Shown here piece after piece: positions 54,879 to 62,705 of a DNA stretch of 64,000 bases. The notes under the pieces are model-generated. The model ran no database searches. It was not told where the DNA came from and saw only the letters and a list, made by a program, of their open reading frames with translations. The number at the start of each line of letters is the position of its first letter. Positions within the stretch are counted from its first letter, which is position 1. Location of the stretch: NCBI RefSeq assembly GCF_959608125.1, contig NZ_CAUHPG010000008.1, positions 22,889-86,888 on the forward strand, written 5' to 3'. A program made the position numbers and the translations under genes. The stretch is from an uncultured Slackia sp. Its GTDB lineage: Bacteria; Actinomycetota; Coriobacteriia; Coriobacteriales; Eggerthellaceae.

Positions 54879-55137
54879 GCCTGCTCCTCAGCGAGTCGAG
54901 GAACGCGGGCGCGGCCTCGTAGCGGCCTTCGGCGTATTCGCGCTCGGCCCTCGCCACGCGCGCGAGCAGGCGGCCCTTCGCGAGCTCCTGCTGCATCGCC
55001 TCGTAGTCGTCGGTGCGCATGACGACGAAGGCGTCGTATCCGTTGCGGGTGACGGTCACGGGGCCGGGTGCCGATTCGACCGTGCGGGCGAAGGCCGCGG
55101 TGTCTTTCATGTCCTTGACGGGAACGCATACGGGCAT
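54868..55137 (-). CDS. Phd/YefM-family antitoxin
   Basis: 89 residues. The N-terminal half (VPVKDMKDTAAFARTVESAPGPVTVTRNGYDAFVVMRTDDYEAM) is the Phd/YefM DNA-binding fold, and the tail (ARAEREYAEGRYEAAPAFLDSLRSRHGL) would wrap the toxin. ATG 55137 follows GAGGAGGAAGC. On the minus strand TATAAT with an extended TGG lies about 30 bp upstream and is the likely promoter, autorepressed by the complex. Confidence 0.88.
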   Translation of the reverse strand: MPVCVPVKDMKDTAAFARTVESAPGPVTVTRNGYDAFVVMRTDDYEAMQQELAKGRLLARVARAEREYAEGRYEAAPAFLDSLRSRHGL

Positions 55138-55207
55138 GCTTCCTCCTCTCCTCAAGATGGCCTGATTATACCATTTCGGCCCTTTCGGACCGCTTCCGCT
55201 CCTTCTT

Positions 55208-55367
55208 TGAAAGGAGACAAAACATGACGGCTTACGTCAATGACGAACAGAAGAAGGAGGGCGCCTACGGCAAGGCCGTCAAGGCGACCCTGGCTGCCAC
55301 CCTGGCAGCAGGCATGGTCCCCGCCGCCGCCGCTTTCGCGGACGAGCCGGCCGAGGCTACCGCCGAG
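55208..55367 (+). repeat. S-layer 5' repeat, copy B
   Basis: The same 160-bp segment as at 51722-51881, here with the intact ATG (55224). Confidence 0.95.
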
Positions 55368-57716
55368 GACAACGACGTCGAGCTGCTGACCGTCGCTCCC
55401 GAGAATTCCTTCAAGGCAGGTAAGGTCACCGCCGCCGAGGACAACGAGGGTAACGTCATCGCTGACCTCGCCAAGGTTTCCTTCGTCGCAGACGGCGAGG
55501 CTCACTTCGTCGTCCCGACCGAGTTCACTCCCGAGCAGGGCGCGGCCATCGACGTCACCGATTCCGCAAAGTACAAGTTTAAGTACTACGCCATCGACGC
55601 CGACGGTAACAAGACCGGTTCTGCCCTCGCTGGATCCGCGGTCGTCAAGCCCGGCAAATACGGTGTTACCGTAACCGATGAGAAAACCAAGTGGGAGTCC
55701 GAAGTTGCGGCCACCTTCACTATCGGCTCCACCAGCCTGAAGGATGCAACCCTCTTCGAGGGCGACGACGTCGAGGACACCGAGTTTGTGTACACGGGCA
55801 AATCCCTCAATCTCAAGCTCGCGTTGAATGGCGAGGAGCTCGATGGCGCCAAATACGACGTAAAATACCATGCTAAGGGCAGCAGCACCGGCAATACGAC
55901 CGCTCCTTCCGATGCGGGCGATTACGTCGCCGTCGTTACCGGTAAGGACATCTACGCCGGCCAGGAGGTGGAGATTTCCTTCACCATCGCCAAGCTCGAC
56001 CTTTCCAAGGCGAACATCAAGCTTGACGAGGCGTTCAAGGGCGGTGACCTGAACGCCCCCGTGACGGTCGCTTCCATCAACGGCATTAAGGACGACGTGG
56101 AGAAGCTGGCTACCGCCAAGGTAACTGCTGTTCCCGATACCATCTACGGAGGCAAGGGTCAGGGCGTCTACACCGTTAAGGTGACCGCCGTCGAGAATAA
56201 CGCCAACGTCACTGGCACCCAGGACATCAAGGTCGTCAAGACCGTCAATACCGATGCCAAGGTTCTCTATGACGGCAAGGCTCTCTCGAACATCGATACT
56301 GACTATTCCGCCGAGAATCCGACCGTCTTCGATGCGAAGAAGCTTGCCGCCTACACTGCCGCTGGCGAGCTCATCAAGGACGCCAAGGTCAACATGGTCG
56401 TTCGCGAGAACGATGAGAATGGCGAAATCGTTGAAAATGCCAACCTGACCAAGCCTGGCAAGTGGTACGTCGAGGTTTCTGTCGACCCGGCCTCTACCAA
56501 CTACGAGTATTCCAGCGCCCCCGCCTCCTTCAGGGTTGTCGTCAAGGACGGTTCCGTCGACACGGATAGCGAAGTCTTCGTGAAATACGAAGGTGAAGTC
56601 GTCAAGGGCAAGACCCTCACTTACACCGGTGAAGATTTGTTCAAGAACGTCTCCGTTGTCGTGAAGTCCGGCGACAAGACGCTTGTCGAAGGCAAGGACT
56701 ACAAGGTCGAGCTCCTGAAGCAGAACGACAAGGGCGAATTCGTTGCCGCAGACTCCATGGTCGACGCTGGCGAGTACCGAGTCGCCATCTCGAGCGAGAA
56801 CTATCCGTTCTCCGACCAGGCTAACTTCACCGTCAATCCTGTTAAGGCGACCGAGGTCCGTATCGATCCGTCCATGTTCCTCTTCGGCGACACCGCGTCC
56901 GCGAAGGTTCCTTACACCGGCGAGGCGGTCGAGCTTGCCCTGCAGTACAAGACCGTTGATATGGAGGGCAAGGAAGCCTGGGTCGCTCTGCCGGCAGAAG
57001 CCTACGAGTTGACCGTCACCAAGGACAACGATAAGGTCGACGCGATCAAGGACCTTGGCAGCTACAAAGTGAAGGTCGCCGACAACGCTAAGGAGACTAA
57101 TTACAATGTCTCCAACGCAGACCTTAGCCTGACCGTGACCGACGAGAAGATTTTCTCCGACGTCCCGAACACCGAATGGTACTACGAACACGTTTACAAC
57201 GCCCAGAAGGCTTACTACATGACTGGCATCGGCAACAGCAATATCTTTGCGCCGAATTTGAGCACTACGCGCGCCATGGCTGCGCAGGTTCTGGCTCGTA
57301 TGGCGAGCGCTTACGGCCAGTTCGAGGGCGGCGTGTCTTTCTCTGATGTTGCTGCAGACGCTTGGTATGCTGACGCCGTTGCCTGGGCAGCCTCTACGGG
57401 CATTGTCTCTGGCTACCCTGGAACCACCGAGTTCCGCCCCGAGTCCAACGTGACCCGCGTCGAGTTCTGCGCCATGATGCAGCGCTACGCCAAGGCCACC
57501 GGCCAGGGCGTTGACCTGGCAGAGGGCGAGGCCGACGAGATTCTGGCCAAGTACGAGGACGGCGACTCCGTCCCCGCGTGGGCCAAGGAGGCCGTGGCCT
57601 GGGCCGTCAAGAACGAGATCTTCGGCGGCTACACGGTCCTCGACCCGATGGGCGACATCACCCGCGCCCAGATGGCCAAGATGACCACTGTCTTCCAGGC
57701 TGAACCGCTCAAGTAG
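55224..57716 (+). CDS. S-layer homology protein, copy 2
   Basis: 830 residues. The shared signal peptide and DEPAEATAE are followed by a body unlike copy 1 (PENSFKAGKVTAAEDNEGN...). Ig-like repeats follow, then three SLH domains (FSDVPNTEWYYEHVYNAQ, FSDVAADAWYADAVAWAASTGIVSGYPG, DSVPAWAKEAVAWAVKNEIFGGYTV). The ending QMAKMTTVFQAEPLK differs from the AAVATMLVRL end of copies 1 and 3. Much of its body uses T-ending codons more than its neighbours, pointing to a separate origin. The RBS and ATG are intact, but upstream lies only the toxin-antitoxin promoter, which faces the other way. Confidence 0.92.
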   Translation: MTAYVNDEQKKEGAYGKAVKATLAATLAAGMVPAAAAFADEPAEATAEDNDVELLTVAPENSFKAGKVTAAEDNEGNVIADLAKVSFVADGEAHFVVPTEFTPEQGAAIDVTDSAKYKFKYYAIDADGNKTGSALAGSAVVKPGKYGVTVTDEKTKWESEVAATFTIGSTSLKDATLFEGDDVEDTEFVYTGKSLNLKLALNGEELDGAKYDVKYHAKGSSTGNTTAPSDAGDYVAVVTGKDIYAGQEVEISFTIAKLDLSKANIKLDEAFKGGDLNAPVTVASINGIKDDVEKLATAKVTAVPDTIYGGKGQGVYTVKVTAVENNANVTGTQDIKVVKTVNTDAKVLYDGKALSNIDTDYSAENPTVFDAKKLAAYTAAGELIKDAKVNMVVRENDENGEIVENANLTKPGKWYVEVSVDPASTNYEYSSAPASFRVVVKDGSVDTDSEVFVKYEGEVVKGKTLTYTGEDLFKNVSVVVKSGDKTLVEGKDYKVELLKQNDKGEFVAADSMVDAGEYRVAISSENYPFSDQANFTVNPVKATEVRIDPSMFLFGDTASAKVPYTGEAVELALQYKTVDMEGKEAWVALPAEAYELTVTKDNDKVDAIKDLGSYKVKVADNAKETNYNVSNADLSLTVTDEKIFSDVPNTEWYYEHVYNAQKAYYMTGIGNSNIFAPNLSTTRAMAAQVLARMASAYGQFEGGVSFSDVAADAWYADAVAWAASTGIVSGYPGTTEFRPESNVTRVEFCAMMQRYAKATGQGVDLAEGEADEILAKYEDGDSVPAWAKEAVAWAVKNEIFGGYTVLDPMGDITRAQMAKMTTVFQAEPLK

Positions 57717-57806
57717 TATCGTTTTGACCGCATCCGGATTCCGAGGCTTCCTGCCTCGGGTCCGGGCGCGGGCCCGGGAGAGCCTTCTTACCAGAGGGTT
57801 CTCCCG

Positions 57807-57835
57807 AGCCTATGGCTTAACGCATGCTGTCGCAC
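57807..57835 (+). repeat. Conserved 29-nt 3'-UTR element of S-layer genes (copy 2 example)
   Basis: AGCCTATGGCTTAA followed by a CGCATGCTGTCGCAC tail. The same element with three changes lies after copy 1 (54471-54499) and copy 3 (59364-59336, minus). Flanking sequence of copy 2 is otherwise unlike the other two, so the element looks selected. Confidence 0.7.
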
Positions 57836-57848
57836 CAAGGCCTAGCCA

Positions 57849-57882
57849 ACGGAACGGCCCCGCATTTGCGGGGCCGTTCCGT
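57849..57882. terminator. Terminator of S-layer copy 2
   Basis: ACGGAACGGCCCCGC (57849-57863) pairs perfectly with GCGGGGCCGTTCCGT (57868-57882). The transposase stop codon begins 3 bp further on, so the IS abuts the stem. Confidence 0.88.
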
Positions 57883-57884
57883 GT

Positions 57885-59099
57885 TTATACCGCGGCTTCT
57901 GTCTCGTCATTGTCATCACGTGGGGGCCATGGTTTGTACGGCCGTTCTTCTCGCATAAGTACCAGCACTACGCCGGCAAGCTTACGTGCAACGCCCGATA
58001 TCGCACAGAAGTAATGCGCGCCTTCTCGCAACTTACGCTCGTAATACTCTTTGAAATACGGATCGAGCCTGCGTGCACCATCTGCCGCACGCACAAGAGC
58101 GTAGCGAAGCTGCGCCGATCCACGCTTCGACATATGGCCCGCCATCTCACTTTCGCCCGACTGCGATACAGTTGCATCCATGCCCGCATACGCCACTAAT
58201 TTACGGGCGCTTGAAAAACGCCACGGATCGCCGATTTCTCCTGTTATCTGGGCAGCAAGCGTCGGGCCCATGCCAGGAATTGTGACGAGCCACTTGCCAG
58301 GGGTCTCATCAAGGATAACGGCTATTTCTTCATCGAGGTCTTTCATCTGCCGCTCGAGGAATTCCAGCTGCTCCATCATCAGCTTTATCTGGAGCGCGAG
58401 AGCATCTGACGAACGCGACGCCCCGACAGACGTGCGTGCGGCGGCCATAAGCGTGTCTGCGTAATCTCTGCCGCAACGCCCATTGGAAGCCGTTTCGATA
58501 AGCCGCGTGAGGCGATGGATTCCGAAGCGTGTAACCTGTTGCGGCGTAGGGCATCGCTGCAGCACGGCCTTCGAGGTAGGGCCGTAAGGATGAGCGAAAA
58601 TCTCGGCATATTCAGGAAATACGCGGTCGAGAACCGCTGTTGTTTTATTCTTGACCCTCGTCGATTGAGAAACGAGCGACGACCTATATCGCGTCAGCTG
58701 CTTCAGCGCATCGCAAAGTTCATCGCCTCTGTTCCAGGGAGCAAAATGCTTCACTCTGACGAGGTCTGCGATGAGTACTGCATCTATCACGTCGGTTTTT
58801 GCGGCGCGAACGCTGTCTACCTTGCGATACGCATCGGTTTGAATGGGGTTGAGCACGATGGGCTCGAACCCGTGGGCAATAAGGAAATCGAGCAAAGCAA
58901 ACCAGTAATGCCCCGTTGATTCCATGGCGATCGTGCAATCGTCACAGAAGACCCCCAAGCCTCCGAGCCTCATCAGAAAAGAAGCGAATCCTTGGGAATC
59001 GTTATTGAAAAGGAAGGGTTCGGCGACCATAGCGCCTGCACTATCCAAAACGGCGGCGCAATGGGTCCTTTTTGCAATATCGACTCCGACGTAATGCAT
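57885..59099 (-). CDS. IS110-family transposase (DEDD recombinase)
   Basis: 404 residues, intact. The RuvC-like DEDD domain includes HYVGVDIAKRTHCAAVLD, AMESTGHYWFALLDFLIAHG and KTDVIDAVLIADLVR. A coiled linker follows, then the C-terminal Tnp2 domain: LVTIPGMGPTLAAQITGEIG, FSSARKLVAYAGMDATVSQSG and MSKRGSAQLRYALVRAA with the conserved serine. IS110 enzymes use a bridge RNA from the element to choose target and donor. ATG 59099 follows GTAAAGGAGCGCC. No frameshift is present, so it may be active. Confidence 0.96.
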   Translation of the reverse strand: MHYVGVDIAKRTHCAAVLDSAGAMVAEPFLFNNDSQGFASFLMRLGGLGVFCDDCTIAMESTGHYWFALLDFLIAHGFEPIVLNPIQTDAYRKVDSVRAAKTDVIDAVLIADLVRVKHFAPWNRGDELCDALKQLTRYRSSLVSQSTRVKNKTTAVLDRVFPEYAEIFAHPYGPTSKAVLQRCPTPQQVTRFGIHRLTRLIETASNGRCGRDYADTLMAAARTSVGASRSSDALALQIKLMMEQLEFLERQMKDLDEEIAVILDETPGKWLVTIPGMGPTLAAQITGEIGDPWRFSSARKLVAYAGMDATVSQSGESEMAGHMSKRGSAQLRYALVRAADGARRLDPYFKEYYERKLREGAHYFCAISGVARKLAGVVLVLMREERPYKPWPPRDDNDETEAAV

Positions 59100-59283
59100 G
59101 GCGCTCCTTTACGAAGGCGACAAGGCCGGAGACGCAATCCTTTCATACGAGGCCGAACCCCAAGGAGATATAACGTGCGCCCTCCGGCCGCACGGTTCTC
59201 GTCGATTTCGCAGGTCGAAAAGAAACGTGGCTGCCGTGCGAATGACAGCGGTTTCAGTATAGACGAATCGTGATTGGATCCCG
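59100..59283 (-). ncRNA. Candidate IS110 bridge RNA / left-end noncoding region
   Basis: 184 nt between the transposase start and the S-layer repeat, on the side where IS110 elements encode their bridge RNA, and of the right size. A long-range stem is visible: GGCCGGAG on the minus strand at 59189-59182 pairs with CTCCGGCC at 59131-59124, enclosing about 50 nt. Guide loops were not resolved. Confidence 0.5.
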
Positions 59284-59423
59284 ACACGAAAGGGCCCCTG
59301 CGCTATGCAGGGGCCCTTTCGTCGTCGAAGCGTTTGTGCGACAGCTTGCTTTAAGCCAAAGGCTCGCGGGAAGGCGCCCTGAGGCGTCCTCCCGCGAGCC
59401 CGCCCCGCGAGGGGCGGGCTCTT
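59284..59423. repeat. Inner 140-bp inverted repeat, right arm
   Basis: Perfect reverse complement of 54412-54551. It contains the 3' UTR of copy 3, including its terminator stem (59286-59301 with 59307-59322) and the 29-nt element (59336-59364). Confidence 0.95.
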
Positions 59424-59460
59424 ATCCTGGCGTCCGCGATGGGACGTCGGGCAAAACTCC

Positions 59461-61950
59461 TTAGAGGCGGACGAGCATCGTCGCGACGGCTGCGCGGGTG
59501 ATGTTCTCGGTCGGCCACAGGACGGAGGTGTCCTTGCCCATGATGCCGGCCTCGACGGCCCAGGCGACGTAGCCCTTCGCCCAGCCGGAGACGGAGGAGG
59601 CGTCCTCGTACTTGTCGAGCGCGGAGGCGTCGGCGTTCACGTCACCGCCGTTCTTCTCGGCGTAGCGCGCCAGCATGGCAGCGAACTCCTCGCGCGAGAT
59701 CTGGTCGGTCGGACGGAAGTTGCCGGTGCCGGTGTCGCCGGATACGATGCCAGCCTTGGCGGCCCAGGCGACAGCCTGAGCGTAGTACATGTTGCCGTCG
59801 ACATCGGCGAACGGGGTCTCGAAGAATCCGACCTCGGAGCCAGCGTTCTCGTCGGTCGCGTCGATCTCAAGGTCGACGTCGGCCATACGGGCCAACGTCA
59901 CGCACACATCGGCACGGGTGACGGCGTCGTTGGGGCCGAAGAAGTTGCCGCCGCTGTAGCCCTTGATCCAGCCGTTCTGGTAGGCGGTGAGGACCTCGTC
60001 GTAGTACCACTCGGTGGTCGGAACGTCGAGGAACACCTTTTCGTCGATGACGCGCAGCCAGACGGTTCCGTTGACGTCGAAGTTGCCGCCCTTGGCGTCT
60101 TTCACGGTAACCTCGTATTTGCCGGGCTCGAGGATGGACTCGACGGATTTCCCGTCCTTCTTAAGGGTGTAGGTGTACTCGGAGGCGTCGAGCGGCTTGT
60201 AAGTGTCTTTGCCGTCAACCTTGCCTGCGAAGTACTTGAGCTCAAGGGCAATTTCGCCGCCCGTGTAGGGGATGCCCGTGAGATCGGCGGGATCGTTGGG
60301 AGCCTTATTGGGATCGCTGTCCTTGTCGCCCTTGACGATGGTGACGGTTTCGTTGGCGAGCTGGGGCTTCTTGACGGTCTTGGTGGTAACCTCGATGGTG
60401 GCGCTAGAGGTTCCAGTGATCTCGTAGCCTTCGGCTTCGATTCCCAAGGTGTAGTTGCCGACGGCGACGACTTCGTCGACCTCGGCGTCCTTGGAGTCTT
60501 TCACCACGACCTTGTAGTCGGTGCCGTTGACGAGCTCCTTGCCGTCCTTGCCCGTGACGACGACGTCGATCCTGTCGAGGATGTTCTCGCCGGTGTACTC
60601 GGTGCTAATCGTGCCGTTGGACAGCGCATCGTCGAACTTCAGGACGAGGTTGGCGTCGGTCAGATCGCCGGCCTTGACATTGACCTCAAGACCGCCGCTC
60701 ATGCCCGCATAGGTGAAATCCTTGCCAGGAATGGCTTTGACGTAGACCAGCCAGCTGCCGGGCTTCTTCAGGTCGTCGAGGGTCGCGGCCTTGCCGTCTT
60801 TGTCGGTCACAACGAGCTCGTAGTCTTCGCCCTGCTTGAGGACGTCGTCGTCGGCGTTCTTGACAACGACTTTGCTGGCGTCGAAGTACGCAGGCTTCTC
60901 GTCGGACAAATCGACCACAACGGGGGTGGTCCAATCGGCGCCGTACGCGAACTTGGTGAGCATCTCCTCGGCGATGACGTAGTCGACCTTCTTGGTGCCG
61001 ACGATGCTGGCGTTCTTCTCGTCCGCGGAGGCGATGGTGGCGGAGTAGGCGCCGACCTTCACGGGCAGGCTGTCGCCCGTGGCCTTGAGCTTCGCGATAA
61101 CATTCTGAGGCACGGAGCCGGAGGGCGAAACGATGGTGCCCTTATCCTGCTCGGCGACGGCGGCGTCCTTGATCGTCAGATCGGACTTGCTGATGTCGAA
61201 CTTGTCAACCGTGAGGGACAGGATGATGCTGGAGTCGACGTAGTTGCCGGAACCCTTGACAACGACGTTATAGGAGCCTGCAGCGAGTTCCTTGTCCTTG
61301 AGGTTGGTCTTGAGGAACGTGTCGTCGGCAGCATACACGCCGTCAACGCTCGCGTCGGTGAAGTTCTTGCCGTCCTTGGCCAGGCCGAAGACGAACTTGT
61401 CTGCGCTATAGGTGAAGGAGGCGTTCTTGACGTCGTTCTTGCTGTCGGAGTTGTTGTAGAGAGTAACGCCCTCGAGCTCGTTGGCCTCGACGACGACGGC
61501 GAATTCGAGAGAGGTCCAGCTGTTGTCGGTTTCGGTTGCTTTGAAGCCCTTGTAGGTCCCGGGTTTGTTGTAATTCTGGGTGCCGGGCTGAGTGAACTCG
61601 ATTTTCTTCAGCTGCTCGGCGGTAGCAAACGTGCCGTCGGCGTACTGGAACTCGGCGATTGTAAGGGCCGTCACCGCACCGGCTTTGACGGTGATTTTGC
61701 CGTCGGCCACTTCGTAGACCTTGTCGTTCTGGTCTTTGACCTTGGTAATCTGACCGCCTTTGAAGTTATCCGCATCGCCGGCCCAGAGGACCTCGACATC
61801 GTTGCCCTCGGCGGTAGCCTCGGCCGGCTCGTCCGCGAAAGCGGCGGCGGCGGGGACCATGCCTGCTGCCAGGGTGGCAGCCAGGGTCGCCTTGACGGCC
61901 TTGCCGTAGGCGCCCTCCTTCTTCTGTTCGTCATTGACGTAAGCCGTCAT
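59461..61950 (-). CDS. S-layer homology protein, copy 3 (probable expressed copy)
   Basis: 829 residues. It has the same first ~48 residues as copies 1 and 2, then a different body (VEVLWAGDADNFKGGQITKV...) of Ig-like repeats, and three SLH domains (FLDVPTTEWYYDEVLTAYQNG, FADVDGNMYYAQAVAWAAKAGIVSG, ASSVSGWAKGYVAWAVEAGIMG). It ends NITRAAVATMLVRL like copy 1. ATG 61950 follows TGAAAGGAGACAAAAC. It is the only copy preceded by a long AT-rich intergenic region, so I take it as the expressed S-layer gene in this arrangement. Confidence 0.92.
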   Translation of the reverse strand: MTAYVNDEQKKEGAYGKAVKATLAATLAAGMVPAAAAFADEPAEATAEGNDVEVLWAGDADNFKGGQITKVKDQNDKVYEVADGKITVKAGAVTALTIAEFQYADGTFATAEQLKKIEFTQPGTQNYNKPGTYKGFKATETDNSWTSLEFAVVVEANELEGVTLYNNSDSKNDVKNASFTYSADKFVFGLAKDGKNFTDASVDGVYAADDTFLKTNLKDKELAAGSYNVVVKGSGNYVDSSIILSLTVDKFDISKSDLTIKDAAVAEQDKGTIVSPSGSVPQNVIAKLKATGDSLPVKVGAYSATIASADEKNASIVGTKKVDYVIAEEMLTKFAYGADWTTPVVVDLSDEKPAYFDASKVVVKNADDDVLKQGEDYELVVTDKDGKAATLDDLKKPGSWLVYVKAIPGKDFTYAGMSGGLEVNVKAGDLTDANLVLKFDDALSNGTISTEYTGENILDRIDVVVTGKDGKELVNGTDYKVVVKDSKDAEVDEVVAVGNYTLGIEAEGYEITGTSSATIEVTTKTVKKPQLANETVTIVKGDKDSDPNKAPNDPADLTGIPYTGGEIALELKYFAGKVDGKDTYKPLDASEYTYTLKKDGKSVESILEPGKYEVTVKDAKGGNFDVNGTVWLRVIDEKVFLDVPTTEWYYDEVLTAYQNGWIKGYSGGNFFGPNDAVTRADVCVTLARMADVDLEIDATDENAGSEVGFFETPFADVDGNMYYAQAVAWAAKAGIVSGDTGTGNFRPTDQISREEFAAMLARYAEKNGGDVNADASALDKYEDASSVSGWAKGYVAWAVEAGIMGKDTSVLWPTENITRAAVATMLVRL

Positions 61951-61966
61951 GTTTTGTCTCCTTTCA
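61807..61966 (-). repeat. S-layer 5' repeat, copy C
   Basis: 160-bp segment inverted relative to 51722-51881 and 55208-55367, with intact ATG. It forms the right arm of the outer inverted repeat pair. Confidence 0.95.
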
Positions 61967-62340
61967 AGAGCTCAAAATGACTCGGTATTTTAGATACGTC
62001 ATTCAGCCCTGGCTTCGCATCGCTGTCACAATTGCTGCTTCTTTTATTAAGCATGCCAATACCAAATGTCATATCGTTCGAACAGTTTATATCAGGTACC
62101 CAGTCAATACAAGCAACGAAATTCGAATTTTTATCGGTTCACACCCGCTTCATATTGGTGCCGTTTCATGTCGATCTTCTTTATATGCGTATCGAAGTAT
62201 TCATTTGACCGCTTGGAGGGCGTATTCGCCCCAAGCGATATTTAATGGACAGGCCGCCCCTTCATCGCCTTCCTTCGCGCTGCACCTTCGCGATCGACGA
62301 AGCGTAAACGAGCCATCACATATATAGGTATAGAAAACGG
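61967..62340 (-). promoter_or_regulatory. AT-rich leader / expression site of S-layer copy 3
   Basis: About 370 bp, clearly more AT-rich than the rest of the window and without a gene. On the minus strand a possible -10 TATAAA (62091-62086) has TTGCTT about 19 bp further upstream, and other AT-rich boxes (TTAATA, TATCTAAAAT) lie closer to the gene. The start site is not decided by sequence. A long untranslated leader of 100 nt or more is likely, as in other S-layer genes. Confidence 0.5.
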
Positions 62341-62343
62341 CAT

Positions 62344-62377
62344 AAAAGGGGCTTCCCCGACTTCGGGAAAGCCCTTT
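62344..62377 (-). terminator. Terminator of the homocysteine methyltransferase operon
   Basis: On the minus strand GGGCTTTCCCG pairs with CGGGGAAGCCC (one mismatch), followed by CTTTTATG. Confidence 0.75.
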
Positions 62378-62440
62378 CACCCACGATTACGCGACGTTCA
62401 CCGATCCGAACCTGCGGATATAGCGCCGCATAAGATAGCC

Positions 62441-62692
62441 CTATTCGACCGTTCCGTAGGTATAGCCCCATCCGTGCCCTGCGATCGACGAATTAAGCTG
62501 AATGCACAGCGCCACGCGCGTATACGTTCCCGGAGGAAGCAGATCCACGATTTCTCGCAGATCGGCGCAAATGTCGAACGTTTCGGCCGCAAGGATCACA
62601 TCCAGCCGCTCTACGATTCGCGCGTTCTTATACAGGTAGTCGACGACGCGCTGCAGCTCGCCGTACGATTCGCTGCGCTCGAGCAATGCCAT
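62441..62692 (-). CDS. Small hypothetical protein, unrecognised
   Basis: 83 residues: MALLERSESYGELQRVVDYLYKN... with a helical N-terminal half and a C-terminal VALCIQLNSSIAGHGWGYTYGTVE. I do not recognise a family. ATG 62692 follows GGGGGAGGGCGTTT and lies 13 bp after the stop of the methyltransferase gene, so it is the second gene of that operon and probably a partner. Confidence 0.65.
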   Translation of the reverse strand: MALLERSESYGELQRVVDYLYKNARIVERLDVILAAETFDICADLREIVDLLPPGTYTRVALCIQLNSSIAGHGWGYTYGTVE

Positions 62693-62705
62693 AAACGCCC
62701 TCCCC

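Larger units (their letters stand above)
57883..59283 (-). mobile_element. IS110-family insertion sequence
   Basis: The element lies between the copy 2 terminator stem (ends 57882) and the inner inverted repeat (begins 59284), giving at most about 1.4 kb. It consists of a complete transposase and about 180 nt of noncoding sequence upstream of it. No terminal inverted repeats are seen, as expected for IS110. Exact ends cannot be fixed from one copy. Confidence 0.8.

Noticed and set aside
54412..59423. Composite transposon bounded by the inner inverted repeats
   Set aside because: The arms are 3' UTR sequence of SLH genes, not IS ends; the only transposase is inside and belongs to a family without terminal inverted repeats.
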